Shown piece after piece: positions 8,674-17,701 of a stretch of 54,910 bases of DNA. The stretch spans positions 1-54,910 of the forward strand of contig JAKSDI010000106.1 in the NCBI GenBank assembly GCA_022360175.1. Direction: 5' to 3'. The notes below the pieces were generated by a model. That model was not told where the DNA came from. It did not search any database and saw only the letters and a list, made by a program, of their open reading frames with translations. This DNA is from Chitinophagales bacterium. GTDB lineage: Bacteria > Bacteroidota > Bacteroidia > Chitinophagales > Saprospiraceae. A program made the position numbers and the translations under genes. How positions within the stretch are numbered: position 1 is the stretch's first letter; each line of letters opens with the position of its first letter.

Positions 8674-9618
8674 TCAAAGGCCCTTATACTTTTTTGAAAT
8701 AATCCAACGAGTGGTGCGAGGATGTGATTGCATCACCAATGAATGTGTAGTTATATAGCTGGGATGCACTGATACACCGTCGAGCAGGTCGCCAGATGTA
8801 ACTCCGGTGCAGGCGAAGGCCACTTCTCCGGAGAACAGCTCATTCAATCCCAGCTTTTTATTCACATCGACAATCCCAATTTGTTGGCATCTGAACATTT
8901 CTTCCTCATTTTCCGGATAAAGCCTGCCCTGGAAATGGCCGCCTAAACATTTTATCGCGGCTGCTGTAAGCACCCCCTCCGGGCTTCCACCTTTTCCGAG
9001 TAATAGATCGACCCTGCTGTTTTCCATACAACTACAAATCGCCGGTACGATATCATTGTCAGATAATAATTTCAACTTTGCACCACAGGCCCGGATTTCT
9101 TCAATGATCTTCTGGTGGCGATCGCGATCCAGAATTGCAATACATAAGTCTTTTGGAGCCATGTTTTTCGATGCTGCAAGAGCAAGAATGTTTTCAGTTG
9201 GGGATTTATCGAGATCGACTACACCTTGCATCGCGCATGCGATCTTATCCATCAAAATGTCCGGTCCGCGAAAAACGCTTCCTTTTACACCTGCAGCAAG
9301 CACCGTCATGGAATTAGCTTCACCCCTGGCACAAAGATTCGTTCCTTCAAGCGGATCTACTGCAAGATCGTAAGCTATTTCAGTATTCGCCTCACCAAAT
9401 TCCTCATCCAAATAAAGCATTGGAGCATTATCAAGCTCACCTTCACCGATCACTATCCGGCTTCGATAAGGCAAAGCATTGAGCGAATTACGCATTGATT
9501 GCACTGCTGACTCATCAGCTGCTATTTTATCACCACTCCCAATGAATCTTGCTGCGCTTACAGCCGCTGCTTCGGTCACTTGCAGGAAATCATATAATGT
9601 ATTGCACTCTGGTTTCAT
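8674..9618 (-). CDS. glpX: Class II fructose-1,6-bisphosphatase (GlpX family)
   Basis: A GlpX-type phosphatase that removes the C1 phosphate of fructose-1,6-bisphosphate (some members act on sedoheptulose-1,7-bisphosphate), with Mg/Mn as cofactor. Family motifs: VIGEGELDNAPMLY (metal ligands), LAVDPLEGTNLCARG (the DPxEGT core), and LGKGGSPEGVLTAAAIK. At 314 residues it is slightly shorter than E. coli GlpX (336). The ATG at 9618 is preferred because earlier starts would overlap the LRR gene ending at 9633. It faces the PLP-enzyme genes tail to tail across 40 bases and follows the LRR gene after 14 bases. Within this block it may dephosphorylate a pathway-specific sugar phosphate rather than serve gluconeogenesis. 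Confidence 0.85.
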   Translation of the reverse strand: MKPECNTLYDFLQVTEAAAVSAARFIGSGDKIAADESAVQSMRNSLNALPYRSRIVIGEGELDNAPMLYLDEEFGEANTEIAYDLAVDPLEGTNLCARGEANSMTVLAAGVKGSVFRGPDILMDKIACAMQGVVDLDKSPTENILALAASKNMAPKDLCIAILDRDRHQKIIEEIRACGAKLKLLSDNDIVPAICSCMENSRVDLLLGKGGSPEGVLTAAAIKCLGGHFQGRLYPENEEEMFRCQQIGIVDVNKKLGLNELFSGEVAFACTGVTSGDLLDGVSVHPSYITTHSLVMQSHPRTTRWIISKKYKGL

Positions 9619-9632
9619 TATACAGATCATTT

Positions 9633-10463
9633 TCAGAAATAAACAAGGCAATTATCATTTATTTCATCTATCCATTCTGGTTTGACCAATTCTTCATTCC
9701 ATCGTAAATCTATTCTTTCTAAATGCTCTAATTCTAATAGCTCTATAGGCAATTCTGTTATATGATTTCCTCGCAAATCAATTCTGCGTAATTGCTTAAG
9801 ATTAGATACTTCTTTAGGAATTGTACTGATCTTATTATTCCTTAATTTTAACTCACGAATGTTTATTAATCCTGTTGGTAAATCTTCAAGATTATTGTTC
9901 TCTAAATTTAGTACTCTTAATTTTAAATGGTTAATTATTCCTTTTGGTAATTGGTTTATCTTGTTATTTTGTAGATGCAATTCATGAAGGTTGTTTAATC
10001 TTCCAATCGATTCTGGCAGTTTTTCTATTTCATTATCTTCTATCTTTAATTCAAGCATCTGGGTTAATGCCCCTAAACTGTCTGGCAATTCTTTCAAATT
10101 GTTCATACTGAGATTTAAATACCTCAGTTTAGTTAAATTACCAATTGTTTCCGGAATGTTGTTCAGCTTGTTGTTGTGCAAATAAAGATAAGAATCTAAT
10201 GATTTCAGGTTTCCTATTTCTCCAGGTATAATTCTTATTTGATTATGGCCTATATCTATCATTTTTAAATTTACCAGATCTCCAATTTTATTGGATAGCA
10301 CTTCGATTTTATTCATCGATATATTCAGTATCTCAAGTCCTGTTTCATCCCATAAATTATCAGGGATTTGTTTTAGGTTATTATTAAACACAGATAGTTC
10401 CTTAATACCTTTTGGAATCTTTGGGAACTCGTTTAATTTTTCACTATTTCTAGATAATTTCAT
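9633..10463 (-). CDS. Leucine-rich repeat protein
   Basis: A 276-residue protein made almost entirely of about eleven LRRs of the bacterial 23-residue LPxxI type (for example LRYLNLSMNNLKELPDSLGA). It has no signal peptide, membrane segment or partner domain, so it is a cytoplasmic protein-binding solenoid of unknown target. The gene is strongly AT-rich (16 G+C of 60 at 9841-9900), unlike the glpX gene only 14 bases downstream. Its last ~30 codons are duplicated in decayed form at 1949-2044, so the boundary at about 9628 is a likely recombination point. Confidence 0.85.
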   Translation of the reverse strand: MKLSRNSEKLNEFPKIPKGIKELSVFNNNLKQIPDNLWDETGLEILNISMNKIEVLSNKIGDLVNLKMIDIGHNQIRIIPGEIGNLKSLDSYLYLHNNKLNNIPETIGNLTKLRYLNLSMNNLKELPDSLGALTQMLELKIEDNEIEKLPESIGRLNNLHELHLQNNKINQLPKGIINHLKLRVLNLENNNLEDLPTGLINIRELKLRNNKISTIPKEVSNLKQLRRIDLRGNHITELPIELLELEHLERIDLRWNEELVKPEWIDEINDNCLVYF

Positions 10464-10524
10464 TAAATCCTTTATTATGAGTATTCATTTCACCCAGCTT
10501 TCAAACCCGGGTGATTGAGATTTA

Positions 10525-11262
10525 TTATTTATGTTTATTTATTTCATTTTCTAAAAGCATTAAGACGTTTTTAAGTAAGGTTAATACTGAGTTACATTCT
10601 TCGATAACAACTTTGTTAGCACCTTCAAAGCCTATTAATTTATTTTTGTATTCAATATTTGAAATTAGGCCCTTAAAAGCTAACTCTAATTTATTATCAT
10701 TCCAGTTATTCCAATGATGGCTGGGAATCGGAATGTCTTTAGAATAGCTTTCAATATAACTAAGCCCAGAATCCCAAAGTATTTGCTCATTTTCATATAG
10801 ATTTTCCACCTGGTTTTTCCAATCAGCTAAAAAATACTTTAAAGAATCGTTTGATATCAATGTAATTTCACCAGATGATATTAAGGCATCGATGACTCCA
10901 TTAGAAGGGTTGGTCATACCGAATATAAAATGACTTGAGTGGAAATCTTGAAAGGAGCTGTAATCAACTTCTCCAGAGGAAATCTGCCTAATATAAGTTT
11001 CTAATTTGGGGACTATCGAAATCCTTGCGTTTTGTTTGGTTCTTATTCTCTCCTCATTTAGTTGAAACTCTTTATTTAAATCTATTAAGGCTTTTAATTC
11101 TTTCTTATGTTCGATTCTTTTTTGATTCCAGTTACTAACCTGTAGTGCTAATAGAATCCCTATCATGATCAAAAGAATTTCTCCAATAGCATAGATTAGA
11201 TAACTTTTTAGATTTCCTTCATCTATCGAATTCCGCCTTATCTTTCTAAGTAGTTTCAACAT
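10525..11262 (-). CDS. DUF6090 family membrane protein
   Basis: A 245-residue protein with the hallmark N-terminus of DUF6090: a basic start, then YLIYAIGEILLIMIGILLAL as a single membrane helix and QVSNWNQKR directly after it, followed by a long charged helical region. The rest is predicted to be a periplasmic coiled-coil/helical domain. The function is unknown in the literature I know, though these genes are very common in Bacteroidota. It has the same strand as the LRR gene, with 61 bases between them. The 113-base gap on its upstream side precedes the SprB-repeat gene's stop. Confidence 0.75.
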   Translation of the reverse strand: MLKLLRKIRRNSIDEGNLKSYLIYAIGEILLIMIGILLALQVSNWNQKRIEHKKELKALIDLNKEFQLNEERIRTKQNARISIVPKLETYIRQISSGEVDYSSFQDFHSSHFIFGMTNPSNGVIDALISSGEITLISNDSLKYFLADWKNQVENLYENEQILWDSGLSYIESYSKDIPIPSHHWNNWNDNKLELAFKGLISNIEYKNKLIGFEGANKVVIEECNSVLTLLKNVLMLLENEINKHK

Positions 11263-11375
11263 GAATTTCCCTTATTTTCTTAATGGCCGCAAACGTACGC
11301 ACATATGAATTAATATCCCTCTTTTGCGCTTCTCGGTTTTTCATTCTATAGGATGTAAATACCAATTACAGGCCA

Positions 11376-14300
11376 TCACCCCTTCACAAAACCCGCCGCA
11401 TAAATCACTCCTTGCTTACTCTGTAGCAATAGACGATACGTCCCTGAGGGCAGGTAATCAAGTTCCAGATCCAGTTCAATGGAGTCTTGCTTAGGAAGTT
11501 GTTGAGTATGCACCTCTCTTCCCAAATGGTCAATAATGATCAATTGGGTAGCAATACTTTGTTTAAACTGGGTAGATAGATGTAACTGCCCAGCAGTTGG
11601 GTTAGGATAGAGTAGGGCACTTTCAATGGTGGGCGCTTCATAAGTATCTGCAATGAGTATGCTAGCTGTGGTTTGACAATCATTAGCATCTGTAACGGTC
11701 ACATAATAATCGCCTTCTAATACTTCGATACTCGCTTCCATGTCGCCGGTATTCCAGTGATATTCATATTCAGGGGTACCTCCTTCTACTATAGCCGTGG
11801 CAGTTCCTGGAGTAGGAGGATCAGGAGCTACTAGGTCAATACTGAGTTCCATAGAATCGGGTTGGCCTAGTTCGAATTGATAGAATCGGACACAGTCATT
11901 GGCGTCTTCCAGGCGCAGTTCATAAAGCCCAGCAGGAATATTTTCCAGCAAACCGGAATTAGCCATTGGCAGGATATCACCATTATAAGACCACTCATAT
12001 TCATAAGGCATTTCACCACCAGAGGTGTTGGTAATAATATTGCCAGTAGATGCATTATAACAATCTGCACTGTCCAATGTGGCGTCTAATTCCAGCGCTG
12101 ATTCAGGTTCATCTATTTCGTATAAAGGGAAAATGGCTACACAGGTATCATTGTCAGTAACGGTAAGACTATATATGCCAGCAGGAAGCATGTTGATTGA
12201 GCTGGTTTCTGCGCCATTGCTCCATTCATATTGATAAGGTGGGGCTCCTCCTAAAATAGTCAATTGTACTGCTCCAGTAAAGTCTCCCTTACATCTTACG
12301 GGAGTAATGGATACCAAGGTATCTCTTAAAAGACTATTCACTGAAGGTACATTTGCATCAACGGTGGCAATACACCCATTGGCATCTATTAGATATCCTG
12401 TATAGGAATCAGTAACCAGTCCACTAATATCAGCAACACTATCCATCAGTACCACTCCTTCGCTATTTTCCCAATAGTAGGAGTAGGGGGGCGTCCCTCC
12501 GGAAGTAGAGGTATATACGGCTCCATCATTGCTGCCGAAACAATTAACAACATCTATACTATCCCGCTGGAATTGTAGGTTGGATGGTTGTGTTATAGTT
12601 TCGATTTCGGATATGTCAGTACATCCAGTAGACAGGTCTGTTACGGTTACCCGATAATTACCTGGAGAAAGCCCGCAGTGGACCAGTCGGTTGGAGTCTG
12701 CTTCAAATATATCATTACTACTAAAATGGTATCTGTAATTAGATGATCCTCCTGCAACAACTGCTATTAAGCAGCCATCTGCTTCCCCATAGCAATTTAC
12801 ATCAGTGACATAAAAACTATCTAATTTAAAAGCCTCTGTAAAATCTTTGACCTTATAAGAGGAAGATGCTTCAGCACATCCATTTGCATCTGTAGCAGAA
12901 AGAATATAATCAGCAGGAGAAGGCATATTGATACAGTCTTCAGAAGAACCATTACTCCAGTTTAGTTCATACGGAAGAACTCCTCCATTCACAATACCAC
13001 ATAATTCTTCCACCATTCCTCCTTCGCAAATATCGTCAGACTCGGCACTAATATTAACATTTAAGGGAGCTGGTTCTTCTAGTTCGAAAGTAGTATCTAC
13101 CGGACAAGAATTATCATCTAAAACCAGTAAACGGTAAGAACCAGCGCCAATATTGAATAAATCTTCTTCTACAATATCAAGTCCTACCCAGTTGTAACTG
13201 TATGGTTCTACTCCTCCTCGGATGCTTACTTCAATAAACCCGCTGGTATCACCATGACATGGAATAATTCCTATACCTTCTACCGCAAGGTCTAATGGCA
13301 AAGGCGCTTGTATGGTGATAGTATCGGATATAAATTCGCATCCCTGAGTATCGGTAATTGTTGTAACATATTGACCATCTGCGATACCAATCCTTAAATC
13401 TCCGAATTCATCATCGTTCCATGCATAGTTGATAGGTGGAGAATAAGGCGGTACACCTCCAGGGGTGAAAATATTAACATCAATTAATCCATCTTCATCT
13501 CCAAAACAGGTAGGCTGTATAATATTGAAATCTACTCCAAAAACCTGAGGAGCTTCTACAACGATGGATGTGTCATATAAGCAACCTTGCCCATCTTCTA
13601 TTCTTACGCAATATTCTCCTGCTTCCAGATTATTGATTGTAGCAGTAGTATCCATGTGGCACCAGGTATAAGAAAAAGGAGGGGTACCTTGAGGATCTAA
13701 AGTAATACTGCCGGTTGCAGGCCCTATACACAAAGGAGCAACAACCGTAATGTCCAGGTCTAATATGGAAATAGCATCTAATTCTACTTCAAGTGTATCA
13801 GGAGGGCAGTTATTGGCATCTGTTGCGTATGCATAATAAGTACCTACTGCTAAGTTTTCCAGCAGGCTATCTACACCGGGGACGTTCCAGCTATAGACAT
13901 AAGGAGAAGTTCCTCCGTTGGCAGCTACTGTAATTGTACCATCTTTTTCTCCTACACATTCAGGATTTTCTGTACCTACTAAATTTAGAGTTAAAGGAGC
14001 AGGTTCTGTTATAGAAGCACTGAATGTCTGTGAACAACCATTAAAATCAGTGGCAGTCATATTATAATTACCTGCTGCAAGATTTACAATGAGTGGTGAA
14101 TTACTACCATTGCCCCATGTATATTGATAAGGAGAAGTACCTCCATTTGCACTAAGCTGTATACTCCCATCCATTAAACCTGTACAACTTATTGATTCCA
14201 GTGCTTCCAGGTTTATATTTACAGGGGCAGGGGCTATGAGGTCAAATGATTCTATTAATTCACATGCATTCTCATCCGTAATGGTGACTGTATAGGTTCC

Positions 14301-17300
14301 CGCGGATAAGTTTTGGGGATCTTGCCCAAAAAATACCATTGAACTCCAGTTGTAGTTATATGGGGGAGTACCTCCAAAAACTGTGATGTCAATACTTCCA
14401 TCATTGGTATCATGACAGCTAGGAGCGATCAAGTCTGCACTAATTTTAAGACTACCAGGTTCTTCTACAATGAGTTCTTCCAGTATGGTTTCACAATCTC
14501 CTTCTGTAATAGTGACACTATAACTACCACCTGGTACATTTTCAATACAGGCTGTGGTATCACTATTACTCCAGGCAAAGTTAGGAGTACCTCCAAAAAA
14601 GCTGAGACAAATTTGCCCATCATTAGCTCCTGAACAACTCAGGTTTTGTATATCTATATCTTGCAAAACAGCTCCGGGGCCATTGATAATAACGGAGCGC
14701 AACACAAGTCCACAAGCTTGCTCAGAAGCATCTGTAACGGTGATGCGATAAGACCCCTGAGGGAGGTTGTGAATAACCAACGTATCGGTTACTCCCGTAG
14801 AGTCTCCTGTGATACCATTTGTACCTTGCCATTGATAGGAAAATGGACTGGTGCCATCCAGTGGAATAAGTGTAATGCTACCATCATTACCAGCGCAAGT
14901 GCTTACATCTGTTACAAATCTGCGTAAAGAATCTATGCTAACCGTGGTATTGACCAGCACACTATCTACCGTAAAGCAACCTTCTTCATCAGTGACTGTG
15001 ATATAATAAGCGTCCGTTGCACCAGCCATAAAGTTAGATTCTACCGTTATTTCTGTATCTGTATTCCCTGTACTCCACTGATAATCGTAATTGCCGGCAA
15101 TTTGTGGTGTGACACTGATATTGGTTTGATTTTCTCGACATAGAGAAAAGGAATCAGCAGGAGAAAAAGACAGCTCAGGCCCTTGCTCTACTATAATAGG
15201 AATGTTTCCTTCGTCGAAACATCCGCCAGGAGTACTCATACGAAAATAGTAATCTGTATTGGTATTGGGGCTTACGATGGTGCTATTGAGTTCATTCTCC
15301 GGAGTAGTGGGAAGAGCACTGTGAAAGGTGATTGTTCCGCCTGTAAAATGTGTATCTTCAAAGGTGAGGCTAGTAAGATCAAATGGTGTACCCGGACAGA
15401 TAGCAGGATTATCTAGCAGGTTTATATTAGGTTGAGGATTTACGATTACGGTAGCAACTGCACGGCTACCTGAAGTACAGATACCATCACTATCTTCAGC
15501 ATAAAAATAATAGGTGATTGGGACTGGCCCATTATTGGAAAGTTGAGAGCTATTGAGGAATAAGCAATCTCCAAAACCAAGAAAATTCCCACCCGTAGGA
15601 GCATCATACCAAAAGATGAATCGCTCGAAATCTGAAGCACAAAGGGTCGTTCCTTCTCCTGGGCAAATTGTATCGTGAGAAACAACGGGAGGGGAAAGAA
15701 TAGGATCATCGGTATTGCCATTGCAATTTTCATCAATGTTATTGCAAGGTACCTCTTCTTCTCCGGGATTAATGGCAGGATTGTTATCATCACAATCGCC
15801 GCCTTGACTCACATAACCAGAAGGAACAATATCTGAACAGCTATATAATTTTTCATTACTATTGCCAAAGCCGTCATTATCATTATCTACATAAAAGACA
15901 TGGGATGGAGGGCCTTGATCTATAGAGCCATAAAAGACTATTTGATCTAATGCTATATCTCCTCTGGAAGTATTTCCCTCTTGCCCTACGAATCTCAATT
16001 GTAGGATGCTGCCATCTGGATAATCTCCAAGGCCGATATATTCTTTTTTCCATTCATCTCCCTGATTGCCCATTTTTTGCCAAAGAGTAGTCCAGGAAAA
16101 ACCACCATTATTACTGGCCTGAAGGCTTAAACTTCCAATACCATCGCCATACATATGGTAAAAGAAAGAAAGGTGGCAACTATCGTTTCCTTGCTTATCC
16201 AATTGAAAGCAGTTGGAAATCAAATAGGCTGTCTTATCGTCGGTACATGCTTCTCCAGAAGCTTCGAGGTAAATGTATTGACCACTACCACTGGCATCAG
16301 CAACAGGCCCGGTGCCAAATGTAAATGTATTACTATTGTTAACTAGCCAGTCATAATCATTGGCTTCGCTATTGCGCCATATTTCATCAAAAGAACAATC
16401 TGTATAGCAAAAGCCAGGACAAAGGCTTAAAGCATCAAAATCTGTACGAATAGAAGGAGCAGCAGGGAGGCAACCTGTTGTAAAGGATAAAGGACAGGAG
16501 TTTCCTGAGATATTTCCGCTACCGCAGTCTTTACGTATATAAAGGTCATATTCGGTATCCTCTTGTAAGCCGGTAAGTTCAAAAGGGGGGCAGCCATTAA
16601 GGGTGATGACGGTACCTTCATTAGCAGTGCTGCCCAGGCCTGGTACAAATCCGGGAGGGCCATATTCAAGAATGCTAGTCCCGCAGCTCGTTTCCGGAAC
16701 CCAGTTGATAGTAACAGATGTAGTATCCTGGCTTTGTAATTCCAGATATTCTACAGCTAAGCAAGTGATAGGTGCAAAGATTAGTGCTGCGTATTCAAGT
16801 CTTCCAACATCTCCTTCTGCATCATCACAAATGCTGAGTTCCCATAAACCATTTGGATCTGTTGCAAGATCATTGAAGTCATTGAAGCTACCCTGAGGGC
16901 GATAAGCTTGATCAATAAACGGGGCGGAGGCACCTACAATAGAGGTACAGCTAGTCATATTAAATCTAACAGTACCCATGCAATTGGCTTGTTCAAAATC
17001 ACCATAGTTATCATCACCCCCTCCATTATCGAGCGAAAGAGGAATTTCCTGTCCACCTGGAGATTTTAAGCGGATATCTAAATCATTGGTCCAGGTGTGA
17101 GTGATAATTAACTGTACTTCTTGAAGATAAACATCTACTCCCAGGGTGTTTCCAATAGCATTATTGACATTGATAATTACTCTATCTGGATCAGGAATAA
17201 TATTGAGATTAGGATCACAAGCTCCATCTGTAAGATCTAGCCCAATGTTGCAACTAGAAGGGTTGTTAATCACTATGCTTTGTGAATAAATGCATAAGTG

Positions 17301-17339
17301 AACTGTCAAGAATATAGTGAGTAGGAGTAACTTTCTCAT
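11376..17339 (-). CDS. Giant SprB-repeat adhesin-like protein with T9SS sorting domain
   Basis: A surface protein of 1,987 residues. Order of domains: Sec signal peptide (about 1-20); a proprotein-convertase P-like domain (about 25-190, ending NGLWELSICDDAEGD); a fibronectin-III-like domain (about 195-285); a MAM-like domain (about 320-470); a MopE-type calcium/metal motif (YVDNDNDGFGN, CDDNNPAINPGE, near 485-550); Ig-like modules; then about 14 SprB-type repeats, each marked by GGTxPYxYxW (for example GTSPYQYTW, GTPPYSYYW). A C-terminal type A sorting domain follows (LYPNPTAGQLHLS ... SGTYRLLLQ). It is predicted to be exported by T9SS, with the tail removed on anchoring. SprB in Flavobacterium is the mobile gliding adhesin; homology by repeat does not prove motility. 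ATG 17339 is chosen over TTG 17345. Confidence 0.9.
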   Translation of the reverse strand: MRKLLLLTIFLTVHLCIYSQSIVINNPSSCNIGLDLTDGACDPNLNIIPDPDRVIINVNNAIGNTLGVDVYLQEVQLIITHTWTNDLDIRLKSPGGQEIPLSLDNGGGDDNYGDFEQANCMGTVRFNMTSCTSIVGASAPFIDQAYRPQGSFNDFNDLATDPNGLWELSICDDAEGDVGRLEYAALIFAPITCLAVEYLELQSQDTTSVTINWVPETSCGTSILEYGPPGFVPGLGSTANEGTVITLNGCPPFELTGLQEDTEYDLYIRKDCGSGNISGNSCPLSFTTGCLPAAPSIRTDFDALSLCPGFCYTDCSFDEIWRNSEANDYDWLVNNSNTFTFGTGPVADASGSGQYIYLEASGEACTDDKTAYLISNCFQLDKQGNDSCHLSFFYHMYGDGIGSLSLQASNNGGFSWTTLWQKMGNQGDEWKKEYIGLGDYPDGSILQLRFVGQEGNTSRGDIALDQIVFYGSIDQGPPSHVFYVDNDNDGFGNSNEKLYSCSDIVPSGYVSQGGDCDDNNPAINPGEEEVPCNNIDENCNGNTDDPILSPPVVSHDTICPGEGTTLCASDFERFIFWYDAPTGGNFLGFGDCLFLNSSQLSNNGPVPITYYFYAEDSDGICTSGSRAVATVIVNPQPNINLLDNPAICPGTPFDLTSLTFEDTHFTGGTITFHSALPTTPENELNSTIVSPNTNTDYYFRMSTPGGCFDEGNIPIIVEQGPELSFSPADSFSLCRENQTNISVTPQIAGNYDYQWSTGNTDTEITVESNFMAGATDAYYITVTDEEGCFTVDSVLVNTTVSIDSLRRFVTDVSTCAGNDGSITLIPLDGTSPFSYQWQGTNGITGDSTGVTDTLVIHNLPQGSYRITVTDASEQACGLVLRSVIINGPGAVLQDIDIQNLSCSGANDGQICLSFFGGTPNFAWSNSDTTACIENVPGGSYSVTITEGDCETILEELIVEEPGSLKISADLIAPSCHDTNDGSIDITVFGGTPPYNYNWSSMVFFGQDPQNLSAGTYTVTITDENACELIESFDLIAPAPVNINLEALESISCTGLMDGSIQLSANGGTSPYQYTWGNGSNSPLIVNLAAGNYNMTATDFNGCSQTFSASITEPAPLTLNLVGTENPECVGEKDGTITVAANGGTSPYVYSWNVPGVDSLLENLAVGTYYAYATDANNCPPDTLEVELDAISILDLDITVVAPLCIGPATGSITLDPQGTPPFSYTWCHMDTTATINNLEAGEYCVRIEDGQGCLYDTSIVVEAPQVFGVDFNIIQPTCFGDEDGLIDVNIFTPGGVPPYSPPINYAWNDDEFGDLRIGIADGQYVTTITDTQGCEFISDTITIQAPLPLDLAVEGIGIIPCHGDTSGFIEVSIRGGVEPYSYNWVGLDIVEEDLFNIGAGSYRLLVLDDNSCPVDTTFELEEPAPLNVNISAESDDICEGGMVEELCGIVNGGVLPYELNWSNGSSEDCINMPSPADYILSATDANGCAEASSSYKVKDFTEAFKLDSFYVTDVNCYGEADGCLIAVVAGGSSNYRYHFSSNDIFEADSNRLVHCGLSPGNYRVTVTDLSTGCTDISEIETITQPSNLQFQRDSIDVVNCFGSNDGAVYTSTSGGTPPYSYYWENSEGVVLMDSVADISGLVTDSYTGYLIDANGCIATVDANVPSVNSLLRDTLVSITPVRCKGDFTGAVQLTILGGAPPYQYEWSNGAETSSINMLPAGIYSLTVTDNDTCVAIFPLYEIDEPESALELDATLDSADCYNASTGNIITNTSGGEMPYEYEWSYNGDILPMANSGLLENIPAGLYELRLEDANDCVRFYQFELGQPDSMELSIDLVAPDPPTPGTATAIVEGGTPEYEYHWNTGDMEASIEVLEGDYYVTVTDANDCQTTASILIADTYEAPTIESALLYPNPTAGQLHLSTQFKQSIATQLIIIDHLGREVHTQQLPKQDSIELDLELDYLPSGTYRLLLQSKQGVIYAAGFVKG

Positions 17340-17701
17340 TCGCAATGGCTATTCGGGTTATTTTTGGGATATTATGCTATCAACAAGTATTCGTTTCAAC
17401 AAAGAAACCAAAACTATGGGAAATTTGAAAGAGCAAGCACATGTTATAGTTGACGGCAATTGGCAGATTAAAAAATATCTTATCTTTCTTAGTACTAATC
17501 AAAAAATAACTCTTCACTTGAAGTTTCACTAATTCTATTCAAACAAAGCTTTCAGTAATCCAGATTTGAGGAAAACGGAAAGTTATTTTTTGGTCGATCC
17601 TTATTAAACTTTTAAGGAATTAAACTTGTATGCTTAAAATATTAATTGAAGAGTTGCAATGATCAGTAGATTATTCATATAGACGAGTAAAAATAAAGAG
17701 C
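17340..17701. other. Divergent intergenic region
   Basis: About 360 bases separate the leftward SprB-repeat gene from the rightward metallophosphoesterase/Omp85 gene. It must hold both promoters. It is AT-rich; no strong TAnnTTTG box stood out (TAAACTTG near 17622 is one mismatch away). No gene or repeat recognised. Confidence 0.3.

Noticed and set aside
15446-15793. 115-codon open frame inside the SprB-repeat gene
   Set aside because: It is a shifted-frame shadow of a gene with clear domain content and has low-complexity hydrophobic sequence.
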